Virus record (IMG/VR): IMGVR_UViG_3300035181_000792
Coordinates: 1 to 42,965 of that record
Direction: 5' to 3' (one strand)
From: a virus
DNA length: 42,965 nt
The position numbers and the translations under genes were made by a program. Below the pieces are notes generated by a model that ran no database searches, was not told the origin of the DNA, and saw only the letters and a list, made by a program, of their open reading frames with translations. Positions 1-7,200 of this stretch are shown here, one piece after another; positions within the stretch are counted from its first letter, which is position 1, and each line of letters starts with the position of its first letter.

Positions 1-103
1 GGCCGGAGCATGGCCGGGAAGCCTCCCATGGGCCGGAGCGTGGCCGGGAAGCCTCCCATGGGCCGGAGCGTGGCCGGGAAGCCTCCCATGGGCCGGAGCG
101 TGG
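1..103. repeat. 30-bp tandem repeat at the left edge
   Basis: Three complete 30-bp units (1-30, 31-60, 61-90) are followed by a 13-base partial unit. Only one base differs between copies (A/G at unit position 10). Each unit contains GGCCGGGAAGCCTCCCATG and joins the next through CCCATGGG. The array is cut by the window edge, so its true length is unknown. The core GGCCGGGAA is also the stem of the hairpins at 135-166, 430-456 and 1192-1210. The plus strand is open through it, but no start or ribosome-binding site supports coding. Confidence 0.9.
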
Positions 104-134
104 GTAATTATTGCCTAACTAGCCATCTTGTACA

Positions 135-166
135 CACTACGGGCCGGGAATTCCCGGCCCGTAGTG
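135..166 (-). terminator. Perfect 32-bp palindrome (hairpin)
   Basis: CACTACGGGCCGGGAA is followed directly by its exact reverse complement, with an EcoRI-type GAATTC at the centre. It lies just downstream of the minus-strand gene ending at 182, the position expected of a terminator. No U-tract follows on the minus strand, so it is not a canonical intrinsic terminator. It may instead be a processing or mRNA-stabilising hairpin, or a protein-binding palindrome. Confidence 0.6.
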
Positions 167-181
167 CACGTGCTAGCTAGC

Positions 182-391
182 CTAGCGGTTGCGGAAGTAC
201 GCGTTGAGACCGAGTACCACCGGGTGGCCCTCGTACGTGGCGCCCGTTTCAATGTTGCCATGCGTCGAGGCAATGACGAGTGTTTTCCCGGTAGCGGACA
301 TGACCGGGACCGAGTTAATGGGCATATCGACGACGAGCCGCCCGTTCTTGATGGTGACGGAGATGGGAGCGGGAGCGGGAGTCTTGGCCAT
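182..391 (-). CDS. Hypothetical 69-aa protein
   Basis: I do not recognise this small protein. It starts MAKTPAPAP, a short Pro/Ala-rich leader like the one in its upstream neighbour (464-1153). A probably folded beta-rich stretch of about 55 residues follows (ISVTIKNGRLVVDMPIN ... VVLGLNAYF). The start at 391 is preceded by a weak AGG about 7 bases upstream. It is the last gene of the leftward series, and GC-rich hairpins lie upstream (430-456) and downstream (135-166). There are no membrane segments or cysteines. The gene is probably real because of its position and because the overlapping plus-strand frames are low-complexity shadows. Its function is unknown. Confidence 0.6.
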   Translation of the reverse strand: MAKTPAPAPISVTIKNGRLVVDMPINSVPVMSATGKTLVIASTHGNIETGATYEGHPVVLGLNAYFRNR

Positions 392-429
392 GACGTAACC
401 TCATGCGGTAGGTGGGAACGTGGAAGAAT

Positions 430-456
430 AGCGGGCCGGGACATTCCCGGCCCGCT
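430..456 (-). terminator. 12-bp-stem hairpin after the Lys/Ala repeat gene
   Basis: AGCGGGCCGGGA (430-441), a three-base loop and the exact complement TCCCGGCCCGCT (445-456) form a strong hairpin 8 bases past the stop at 464. There is no U-tract on the minus strand. The core GGCCGGGA is shared with the hairpins at 135-166 and 1192-1210. Confidence 0.6.
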
Positions 457-463
457 AGGTGAG

Positions 464-1153
464 CTATCGGCGGGCCGTCTTCTTGGCCTTGGCCTTGGCT
501 TCGGGGGCCGTCTTCTTGGCCTTGGCCTTGGCTTCGGGGGCCGTCTTCTTGGCCTTGGCTTCGGGGGCCGTCTTCTTGGCCTTGGCTTCGGGGGCCGTCT
601 TCTTGGCCTTGGCTTCGGGGGCCGTCTTCTTGGCCTTGGCTTCGGGGGCCGTCTTCTTGGCCTTGGCCTTGGCTTCGGGGGCCGTCTTCTTGGCCTTGGC
701 TTCGCCGGGATTCATGGTGAAACCGAGGTTGCGGAGGGTGACGAAAAATTCCCGATAATTGCGGAGGCCTTCACGCGTGAGCATCCTTTCCGGCACCTCG
801 TCATAAAGGTCCGTGAGGTCCATGATCTCGCCGCGCGCGGAAGCGAGTACTGAGTCAAGGTGGGTCCGGAGATACTTCATATCTTCGCGCGTCATGGGAA
901 CGGGCGCGGGCTTGGGGGCCTTGGCGGGCTTGGGGGCCTTGGCGGGCTTGGGGGCCTTGGCGGGCTTGGCCGTGGGCTTGGCCGTGGGCTTGGCCGTGAG
1001 CTTGGCCGTGGGCTTGGCGGGCTTGGCCGTGGGCTTGGCCGTGGCCTTGGCGGGCTTGGCCGTGGGCTTGGCCGTGGCCTTGGCGGGCTTGGCCGTGGGC
1101 CTCACGGGTGGCGCGACGGGCTTGCGGTTCGCGGGAGCGGTGATCGTACGCAT
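464..1153 (-). CDS. Histone-H1-like Lys/Ala/Pro repeat protein
   Basis: This 229-aa protein has three parts. Residues about 1-87 are a low-complexity basic tail built from TAKPAKA, TAKP and PKPAKA units. Residues about 88-148 are a normal, probably helical domain (MTREDMKYLRTHLDSVLAS ... NYREFFVTLRNLGF). Residues about 150-229 are a second basic tail of about eight copies of KAKKTAPEA, encoded by 27-bp or 33-bp DNA repeats at 480-700. The composition resembles eukaryotic H1 and bacterial AlgP/Hc-like proteins, which bind and condense DNA non-specifically. A DNA-condensing or host-nucleoid role is inferred from composition only. The start ATG has GGAGG seven bases upstream. The repeats may vary in copy number by slippage, and short-read assembly may have mis-sized them. 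Confidence 0.75.
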   Translation of the reverse strand: MRTITAPANRKPVAPPVRPTAKPAKATAKPTAKPAKATAKPTAKPAKPTAKLTAKPTAKPTAKPAKAPKPAKAPKPAKAPKPAPVPMTREDMKYLRTHLDSVLASARGEIMDLTDLYDEVPERMLTREGLRNYREFFVTLRNLGFTMNPGEAKAKKTAPEAKAKAKKTAPEAKAKKTAPEAKAKKTAPEAKAKKTAPEAKAKKTAPEAKAKAKKTAPEAKAKAKKTARR

Positions 1154-1191
1154 GGGTAAACCTCCAATGCCCGAAGGATGCCGGGCGCATG

Positions 1192-1210
1192 GGGCCGGGA
1201 AGTCCGGCCC
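1192..1210 (-). terminator. 7-bp-stem GGCCGG hairpin
   Basis: GGGCCGG, a five-base loop (GAAGT) and CCGGCCC lie between the stop of the gene ending at 1220 and the start of the next gene at 1153. It is the third member of the GGCCGGGA-core hairpin family of the left end. There is no U-tract. Confidence 0.5.
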
Positions 1211-1219
1211 GGTGATGGA

Positions 1220-1591
1220 CTAGTGGACCGTGGCGCTATGGTGTACGCGTGGGACGTACGACATGCACGAATTCATGGGCCGCCCCGTTACGGCGGAGTG
1301 GAGATAGGCAAGGCGCGAAAATACGTGGTCCAATAGCTCGGACCACGGGGCACCGTACCGCGCGGGCCGCTCCTCGTCGGCGCGTTCCATGGCCTCACGG
1401 ATCGCGAGTACCTCGTGCAATATGTCTTCGATGGATTCATCGGCACCGGGCAACTTGCGGGCTTCGTCGAGTGTGAATGCGAGGTCCGTCGCGTACGTGA
1501 GAACATGCGCGGGATCGCTATCTAGGGCCGAGTCTAAATCGGTCACGGTCGATACCGCAAGAGTTAATAGTGCCTCTAGTGTGTGCGCCAT
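1220..1591 (-). CDS. Hypothetical 123-aa acidic helical protein
   Basis: I do not recognise this protein. The chosen start (MAHTLEALL) has GGGAGG seven bases upstream. An in-frame ATG at 1615 has no such site. The sequence is largely helical and acidic through residue about 95 (TVTDLDSALDSDPAHVL, ESIEDILHEVLAIREAMERA), then turns to SELLDHVFSRLAYLHSAV and a His/Val-rich end. It has no signal peptide or membrane span. It is the first gene of the leftward three-gene series, immediately downstream of the AT-rich stretch at 1636-1755, so its promoter is probably there. Confidence 0.6.
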   Translation of the reverse strand: MAHTLEALLTLAVSTVTDLDSALDSDPAHVLTYATDLAFTLDEARKLPGADESIEDILHEVLAIREAMERADEERPARYGAPWSELLDHVFSRLAYLHSAVTGRPMNSCMSYVPRVHHSATVH

Positions 1592-1635
1592 ATTCGCGCC
1601 TCCCATCGGGTCCATCCCGTGGGTAACAACATAGC

Positions 1636-1755
1636 CAATTTATACGCTAGCGCAAGGATTTTTTTAATGCGCTAATTAGTAACATAGCGGCATAGTATAG
1701 TATAGTATGGTGCGGTATGTCTCTATGTCACTATATAGCTATCTAGCTAGAGTAT
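1636..1755 (-). promoter_or_regulatory. AT-rich segment upstream of the left-end genes
   Basis: This stretch is markedly AT-rich for the window. It holds an uninterrupted T-run near 1660 and the reiterated pentamer TAGTATAGTATAGTATGG around 1695. On the minus strand it reads ATACTATACTATAC, with several TATACT matches to a -10 box, and TATAAA lies nearer the gene start at 1591. I could not pair any of these with a convincing -35 box. It also directly abuts the 13-bp repeat array, so it could be a DNA-unwinding element rather than, or as well as, a promoter. Confidence 0.3.
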
Positions 1756-1985
1756 AAACCTACCGGCGAATCCTACCGGCGAATCCTACCGGCGCGATCA
1801 ATGGAGCCCATCGGCGAATCCTACCGGCGAATCCTACCGGCGCGATCAATGGAGCCCATCGGCGAATCCTACCGGCGAATCCTACCGGCGAATCCTACCG
1901 GCGAATCCTACCGGCGAATCCTACCGGCGAATCCTACCGGCGAATCCTACCGGCGAATCCTACCGGCGAATCCTACCGGCGAATC
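1756..1985. repeat. Iteron-like array of 13-bp direct repeats
   Basis: AATCCTACCGGCG is repeated in three blocks of 3, 2 and 9 head-to-tail copies. The first copy has one mismatch, and five bases of a further unit trail the last. The blocks are separated by two identical 22-bp spacers that begin CGATCAATGGAGCCC and end ATCGGCG (1795-1816, 1843-1864). The array sits in the 434-bp gene-free gap between the lysis genes and the left-end genes, next to an AT-rich stretch. Near-identical copies of 13 bp are not expected by chance and do not keep a codon phase. Possible roles are initiator- or partition-protein binding sites, or a replication or packaging locus. Confidence 0.9.
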
Positions 1986-1989
1986 CATG

Positions 1990-2022
1990 AAAAATCCGGG
2001 CCAATACGTGGCCCGGATTTTT
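1990..2022. terminator. Bidirectional intrinsic terminator
   Basis: AAAAATCCGGGCC (1990-2002), a seven-base loop and GGCCCGGATTTTT (2010-2022) give a 13-bp perfect stem that ends in U-tracts on both strands. It lies about 30 bases past the stop of the Rz-like gene at 2050 and is placed to end the long minus-strand late transcript. It is the best-formed terminator in the window. Confidence 0.85.
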
Positions 2023-2049
2023 ACTTATGACTAACTAGTTATGCGGAGA

Positions 2050-2667
2050 TTATTTCAAAAGCAATTTCGTGACGACCCAAATCGTACCCACAGCGCCACC
2101 ACCTTCTAGCCTGCCCTGCGTCCTGGCCTCCTTGACAGCACTCCTCCAGGCATCGGTCGCCGCCTGCTGTGCCAGTCTGGCCTTCTGCTCATGCTGGAAC
2201 GCCTGGTACATCTCCTGGTACTGGAGCGTCTTGTCAGAGAGCGCCACCTTGAGCGTGCCCACCTGTGAGGACAGATCCGCATTCGACACCTGTAGCGCCT
2301 CGATGACCTCTTTGTCTTTGGCGATCACGGCGTCGCGTGCGGCCACCTCATCGGCAGTGGCGGTGGAAGGCACGGGCTTAGCGGCGAGCTTGGCAAGTAA
2401 CTCGTCACGCTCACGAAGCAGGCGTGCGGCCTTGGCCTCAGAAGCCTTGGCCCTGTCCTCAGCAGCCTGTAGCTCCGCAACGTGATCGGGAATGGCCTGC
2501 GCTGCGGTGGCGTGGGAGTTGGCCGAGGCGTCCTCATTGTGCGATATGGTCTCCTGGCTTGACCCTTTGTGGGAATGATACGCGGCCATGCCCTTGACCA
2601 CGCCCCACCAGATCAGAAGACCCAGCACTGCCGCGCCGATGGCGTAGATAATCGTCTTACTGCCCAT
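2050..2667 (-). CDS. Rz-like i-spanin (membrane-anchored coiled coil)
   Basis: This 205-aa protein has one N-terminal transmembrane helix (about residues 5-27: IIYAIGAAVLGLLIWWGVVKG). A polar linker and a long charged coiled coil follow (about 60-185, with many EDRAKASEAKAARL-type heptads). That is the layout of phage inner-membrane spanins (Rz), which act with an outer-membrane lipoprotein partner to fuse the envelope membranes after endolysin action. The start has AGGAG six bases upstream and overlaps the end of the holin-like gene. It is the last gene of the late operon. I found no nested or adjacent Rz1 with a lipobox, so the partner is missing or unrecognised. A generic membrane coiled-coil protein remains possible. 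Confidence 0.6.
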   Translation of the reverse strand: MGSKTIIYAIGAAVLGLLIWWGVVKGMAAYHSHKGSSQETISHNEDASANSHATAAQAIPDHVAELQAAEDRAKASEAKAARLLRERDELLAKLAAKPVPSTATADEVAARDAVIAKDKEVIEALQVSNADLSSQVGTLKVALSDKTLQYQEMYQAFQHEQKARLAQQAATDAWRSAVKEARTQGRLEGGGAVGTIWVVTKLLLK

Positions 2668-2908
2668 CTTTGTCTCCTGTCTTGTTGATGGGACCTAGCT
2701 CTTCCATCACTTTTCCCGCTCCGAAGGCCCACTTGGCGAAGTCGAGGAATTTTTCTGTGCCCTGCTGGCAGTAGGCGGCTACGTCAGGTCGAAGCACACC
2801 GACAATCCACATGGACACAGCTATGATGAGCGCGATGAGTGAGGCAATGCGCGTGAATGACCAGTTTCCGCGCTTGTCCTTTAGCCAGCCTTCCGGTTGA
2901 GTGTTCAT
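2657..2908 (-). CDS. Small membrane protein, probable holin
   Basis: The 83-aa product starts MNTQPEGWLKDKRGNW at an ATG that overlaps the stop of the DUF5675 gene (ATGA). It has one strong hydrophobic helix (about residues 23-42: IASLIALIIAVSMWIVGVL) followed by a polar, partly amphipathic tail. Its place between the DUF5675 gene and the spanin-like gene suggests a holin or pinholin that lets the lytic enzyme reach the peptidoglycan. Single-span topology is compatible with class III holins, but the family is not recognised. The call therefore rests on context and topology. Confidence 0.5.
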   Translation of the reverse strand: MNTQPEGWLKDKRGNWSFTRIASLIALIIAVSMWIVGVLRPDVAAYCQQGTEKFLDFAKWAFGAGKVMEELGPINKTGDKDGQ

Positions 2909-3345
2909 GCCGCATCCTTGATGGTGAGCCAAACTTCGTCATGGCTTTCCAGCGCCTTCTTGACCATGGCGAAAAGCTGTGGAAGCACGACAGAGCCACC
3001 GTGGATGCGCGTGTCAGAGTCAGTTACTTGGCCCACCCCGATGCAGCCCAGTGTATCTTCTGCTGTGTTAAGGCTGTGGATGCGAATGCCGGTAAACCCA
3101 GGAACATCGTTCACCAGCAGCATGTCCTTCTGGAACTTCGGACTGAAGGTTATGGTGATCTTGTAGCGGCCCGCCGGTATGGCAGTCTTCCCGTACACCT
3201 TCTTGCCTTCGTCTTCCGGTGTGGAGGGGTCGTCCACACGCACCTGGTCTTCGAGCGTGTAACAGAAGTGGGCGCCACTTTCCAGAAACAGGTCGCCTAG
3301 TGTGGTGTCGTCTTTGCTCGGCTTGCGTTGAAGTAAAAGTTCCAT
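2905..3345 (-). CDS. DUF5675-family protein, lysis-associated
   Basis: This 146-aa protein has the DUF5675 pattern: TLGDLF near the N terminus, then CYTLEDQVRVDD, an AIPAGRYKITITFSP block, VPGFTGIRIHSLN and DTLGCIGVG. The IH-x(8)-GC arrangement (about residues 109-122) resembles the His/Cys pair of L,D-transpeptidase-like folds, so the family is often suspected of acting on cell-wall peptides. No activity is established. The start is preceded by AGGAGG. It lies immediately upstream of, and overlaps, the holin-like gene, which supports a lysis-module role. Confidence 0.7.
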   Translation of the reverse strand: MELLLQRKPSKDDTTLGDLFLESGAHFCYTLEDQVRVDDPSTPEDEGKKVYGKTAIPAGRYKITITFSPKFQKDMLLVNDVPGFTGIRIHSLNTAEDTLGCIGVGQVTDSDTRIHGGSVVLPQLFAMVKKALESHDEVWLTIKDAA

Positions 3346-3382
3346 ATCAAACCTCCTGTGCGGCGCAGTGCCGCGACTTGCG

Positions 3383-3817
3383 TTATGATACCGCCGCGAT
3401 CAAGGCAGCCTTGCCACCAAGTGCCTCTATCAATACCTGCGGCGTCCACCCTCGCGCCTCGTGGTCCAGGCCAAGGACCAGGGCCGCGAACTCGGCACAC
3501 TCCCAGCCCGCATGGTCCCCAGGATCTCCTAGGCCCGCCAGGATCGCGTCCTTGGCGGAGTAGTGGTCCCCGAGGTGCTGGAGGACCATGGGCACGTCAA
3601 CGGTTCGCCCGGTGTGGAAGACAGTGGGGGCGTCCTTCATGCGGTTGCGGAGGGCGTGGCAGGACACACCGCCGATGGCGCGGGCCTCAAGGACCAACGG
3701 CTCGCCATCTACCACCCAGAGCACCCCGCAGTGGTCCCAGGCGCTACGGGTCCACCAGCGAATGACGGCGGCTACGGGGCCTCGCCCTCGGAACATGACT
3801 AGATCGCCGGTCTGCAT
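3383..3817 (-). CDS. Permuted NlpC/P60 (YiiX-like) cysteine peptidase/amidase
   Basis: The 144-aa protein begins MQTGDLVMFRG, typical of this papain-like superfamily. Candidate catalytic elements appear in permuted order: His in WDHCGVLW (about residue 29), an acidic residue in LVLEARAIGGV (about 45), and Cys in WECAEFAALVLG (about 106). Members cleave peptidoglycan peptides or acyl bonds. The gene directly follows the unknown gene 3818-4279 and precedes DUF5675, so it is the best endolysin candidate in the window. Fold assignment is moderately sure. The substrate is inferred. Confidence 0.6.
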   Translation of the reverse strand: MQTGDLVMFRGRGPVAAVIRWWTRSAWDHCGVLWVVDGEPLVLEARAIGGVSCHALRNRMKDAPTVFHTGRTVDVPMVLQHLGDHYSAKDAILAGLGDPGDHAGWECAEFAALVLGLDHEARGWTPQVLIEALGGKAALIAAVS

Positions 3818-4279
3818 CTAGGCCCCCATGCTCACGGCCTTGTCCGTCGCCACGATCCAGGCCCGCTGGCTCTCCCAGGTGGTGTCGGGGATCATCCCGG
3901 CCTTGGCGAGGTTGGCGCGGTAGATCGCCGCGTAGTTCTCGGCGGGCACGATGAGGGCCTGGAGCCCAGTGGCCGCGATCCCAGCCGAGGCCCAGGCGGC
4001 GATGGCATCGGCCTCGGCGCAGGTCGGGTTGGCCTTGATGTAGTCCACACTCGCGGACTTTCCGGCGAACCGCTCCTGCCGAAGAAGCTGGTCCACACTG
4101 GAGAACTCTCCGATAGAGTCAAGCCCCTGGAGAGACGCCACAACGGGCACCTTTGTGTTGTAGTTCTCCACCTGGAGCTTGGCGATGGAGGCGGCGCACT
4201 GATCCACCAGAGCCTTGGCCTGGATAAGTGCAGCCTCCTTTCCGTTGAGAAGGGCGAGGGTTTGAAGGGCGTCAGCCAT
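3818..4279 (-). CDS. Hypothetical 153-aa protein after the tail-tip gene
   Basis: I do not recognise this protein. It starts MADALQTLALLNGKEAALIQAKALVDQCAA, with GGAGGAG six bases upstream, and is mainly helical. The first half may form a short coiled coil. The second half (IIAAWASAG-like Ala-rich helices, then LIVPAENYAAIYRANLAKAG) is globular. It sits between the J-like tail-tip gene and the lysis genes, where tail-fibre accessory or chaperone genes are common. That role is positional inference only. Confidence 0.6.
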   Translation of the reverse strand: MADALQTLALLNGKEAALIQAKALVDQCAASIAKLQVENYNTKVPVVASLQGLDSIGEFSSVDQLLRQERFAGKSASVDYIKANPTCAEADAIAAWASAGIAATGLQALIVPAENYAAIYRANLAKAGMIPDTTWESQRAWIVATDKAVSMGA

Positions 4280-4294
4280 GGTAGGCTCCTCCAG

Positions 4295-7200
4295 CTATTG
4301 TGGCTTCACATTGTGAGATACCACGCCAAGCGTGGTGTAAGTGTGGACGCGATTGACGGTGATCTTGACGACAGGCCCGTAAACGTCGGCCCGTGCGGAC
4401 TCTACAACTAGGCCGTTCGTCAGCACATCGCCGTGGACCAAGTGCTGTAGTTCTTGCCAGCGGCCATCGCCGAGTAGGAATCGGTGATTGGCAGCGAACC
4501 TGCCCGTGCGCCCGTTGGAAAGCACAAGCAGCCATCGGTGGTTTGTGCTCATGGATGCGTGTGTGACTTCCTCAACGCACACGCACCCTTCGGATTCGTC
4601 CCAGGCCACAACACGGTCGCCAACGCGGACAACACCCGATGGCTTCTCGGTGCCGTCGGCCATGAGCAAAGGCACATCAGGAGCAGGACAGTTACCTCCA
4701 CCACCCGTTCCGCCACCCGTTCCGCCACCCGATGCCCCCGTGATACCTGACGGCCAAGACGTGCCATTGTCCGTGAGCGCGGTGCCGACAGTCCACCCAG
4801 ACGCGGAGTAGAAGCAATGGGTGTCGCTCGATCCCGCCGCGCCGTAGAGTGTGACCTTGCACGCCGGGACTCCTGACAGAATCGCCTCAGCGATAACCTG
4901 TGTGGCATAGGACGCGTTCCCGGCATCTGAATCGCTCGTCGGGTTGTAGTAAATACGGTCCCCAAGCGGGCAGTAGTAGACGCCCCTTGCGGTCAGCGTG
5001 GCAGTTGTACCAGCGGCGGACTGGCTGAACAACTCGATCTTGGCGTAGGAGAGCCCATCCAAATTATCCGTGTATGAATTTGGCGCCAGCTTGAGATCGA
5101 TGCGCCCCATGTAGGGGCTGGCTACCTGGTAGAGCCTTGGCGTAACGGTTAGCTGAGAAATGTTGGGGCGTCCGCCATTGGTGCCAGGGTCATTACTGCC
5201 CCGATAAAAGCACCGGAATGACGTTCCAGCCTGCCCGTTGTCGCCGATGGCGCTCATGGCACGGGCGGTCAGACCAGACAACTTATAGCCTGCGAGATTG
5301 ACGCCGTAGCCTAGTTCCATTTGCGCGGTGAATGTTTCGCCGCCAAGTAAGGTTGAAGGAAAACCACCCGCGCTGATCCTGAAACCGATGGGCGCCGAGA
5401 TGGCCGTGCCCGCATGGTATCCGTTCTCGTCCGAACCGCTCCGCATGTCCAGCGAGTAAAGCAACGGCACCCGCGCCACGAGTGCCTGGAGCGTGCCGTC
5501 CACAATCATGGAGGCGTCGGCCATGCGGCGGGCGTATAGGTTGTCGAACCAGTACCACCCAGATGGCTGTGCATCGTTCACTTCGAGGTATATGACCATG
5601 AGCACCGCGCCCGCTGGCGCGGTGCCAATACATGAGGCTTTGGCATAAGAGGTTGAGCTAACTACAGTCGGCGAGCCCCAGCCAACTGTATTGTTTGCGG
5701 CGTCCCGGAAATAACAACCCATAGCCTGCATACCTGGGCCCTGAGACTTTGCCATGCACTCCATGTAATATTTGTCACCAGCAGCACAGGGGATGTGGGC
5801 CAAGTCTGTGCCGCTGTAAGTTCCGTTTGTGTGGTACACCGCGCGGGCGTAGTCCCCCGAGAAGGCGTTAGGCCCGGAGTGATCCAGCCACGCCGCTTCA
5901 AATGAGCCAGCAGGCCAGCCACCGGTAGGCGGAGTTTGATCGCTGGTCCCATTGGGGATCAGATTGTCGAGGTTCGTCACCGTCAATTGGCTAGAAATCA
6001 ACTGCCCGAATAGCCCCGTTGCCGCCACCAGCACATCAGTCCACGCCGTGCCTGCCGCGTTGACCTGCACCGTGCGGGCGTCCGTGGTGATGGCGTAGTA
6101 GCCTGCGGGATAGCTCGCATTCGGCAGCGCGGGCTTCGACGCATAGGCCCACGCGACCTGATGCGGCTGTGAAGCGAGTTGCACGGCGTTTGCCTTGTTC
6201 GTGGCATCCGTCGCCGCCATGCTGATCGCGTTCTGCGCCGTGCCCACCGCGATGGCGTTCCGAAGATCGGCGGCGGCATTCTTCACGGCGGTCCACTTCG
6301 GGTTCCACAGGGCCACGCGATTCCCGGTGCCGAGCGATGTGGTGCCGCTGAGTGAGTTCCAGGCCGTGGGGCTGGTGAGCGTGGAGAGGTAGGACATCAG
6401 CGCGGAATAGGCCGTGTCATAGGTGGAGTGGCTCACGCTGTAGGCATTGGCCTTCGCCACGAGGTCCGCGTTCTCGCCCGTGATCGCGTTGTAGTCGAGG
6501 ATGATCTGCGGCTTCTCGCCCGTGGTCAGGGTGTCGGGATCGTTGATCGTGTTGACGCCGGACTGTGCCGCATCCACGTCTGACTGTGACACGGTGCCAA
6601 ACGCACCAACGGATATCCAGTCAATGGCTACCGATGTTCCTAGATCATTGATGAAGTCGAATCGGAGGGCGAGAACATTCCCGCCGGTCATGTAGTCAGA
6701 CCCGCCCACAGTGAGTGTTCGCATGTCCGCGACGATGGTGGTCCAGACGCCTACGGTTGGGGCTGGAATCACTTTGCGGTAGCCAGAGTTCTCACCGTGA
6801 CCGGCATTACTTGGGTAGATGACACCTTCCCATGGGCCTGTAATGAGTTTGACCCGCATGGCGATTGCGTAGGATTTTGTTGGGTCCAGGTTCAGCCCAG
6901 TAAACCTTAGATTTTGGTCAGCAACCGTGTTGGTGATTGTCGTGGTCGTCCCATTGTCACTCGATGCGACGGTGCCTGGGAATGTGACACCGGCAGGAAG
7001 GCCACCGGAGAAATCTTTGAAGAGAATCGGCTTGATGGGTGAGCCAGCCAGATCGTTAGCCGCATCCGCAAGGGCCTTCGCCTTGGCATAGATCGCATTG
7101 AGAAGGGACTGCCTGTTGGAATACACATCGGCGAACTTCTGCCGGAAGGTGGTTCCCACGATGGGCACGTCTGAGCCGGGGATGACGTTCCAGCCGGGTA

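Noticed and set aside
1-103. CRISPR array
   Set aside because: The 30-bp units are directly contiguous, with no spacers.
128-853. Plus-strand 241-codon frame with Leu/Gly repeats
   Set aside because: It is the antisense reading of the Lys/Ala repeat gene (464-1153) and has no ribosome-binding site. Its repeats come from the same DNA.
1756-1985. CRISPR array
   Set aside because: The units are 13 bp and mostly contiguous, and the two 22-bp spacers are identical to each other.
1801-2034. 77-codon plus-strand frame through the 13-bp repeats
   Set aside because: The 13-bp units keep a frame only every 39 bases. There is no ribosome-binding site, and the peptide is a pure repeat artefact ending in the terminator.
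2325-2537. Possible Rz1 lipoprotein nested in the Rz-like gene
   Set aside because: The frame has many prolines, as some Rz1 do, but no signal peptide or lipobox Cys at the right place.
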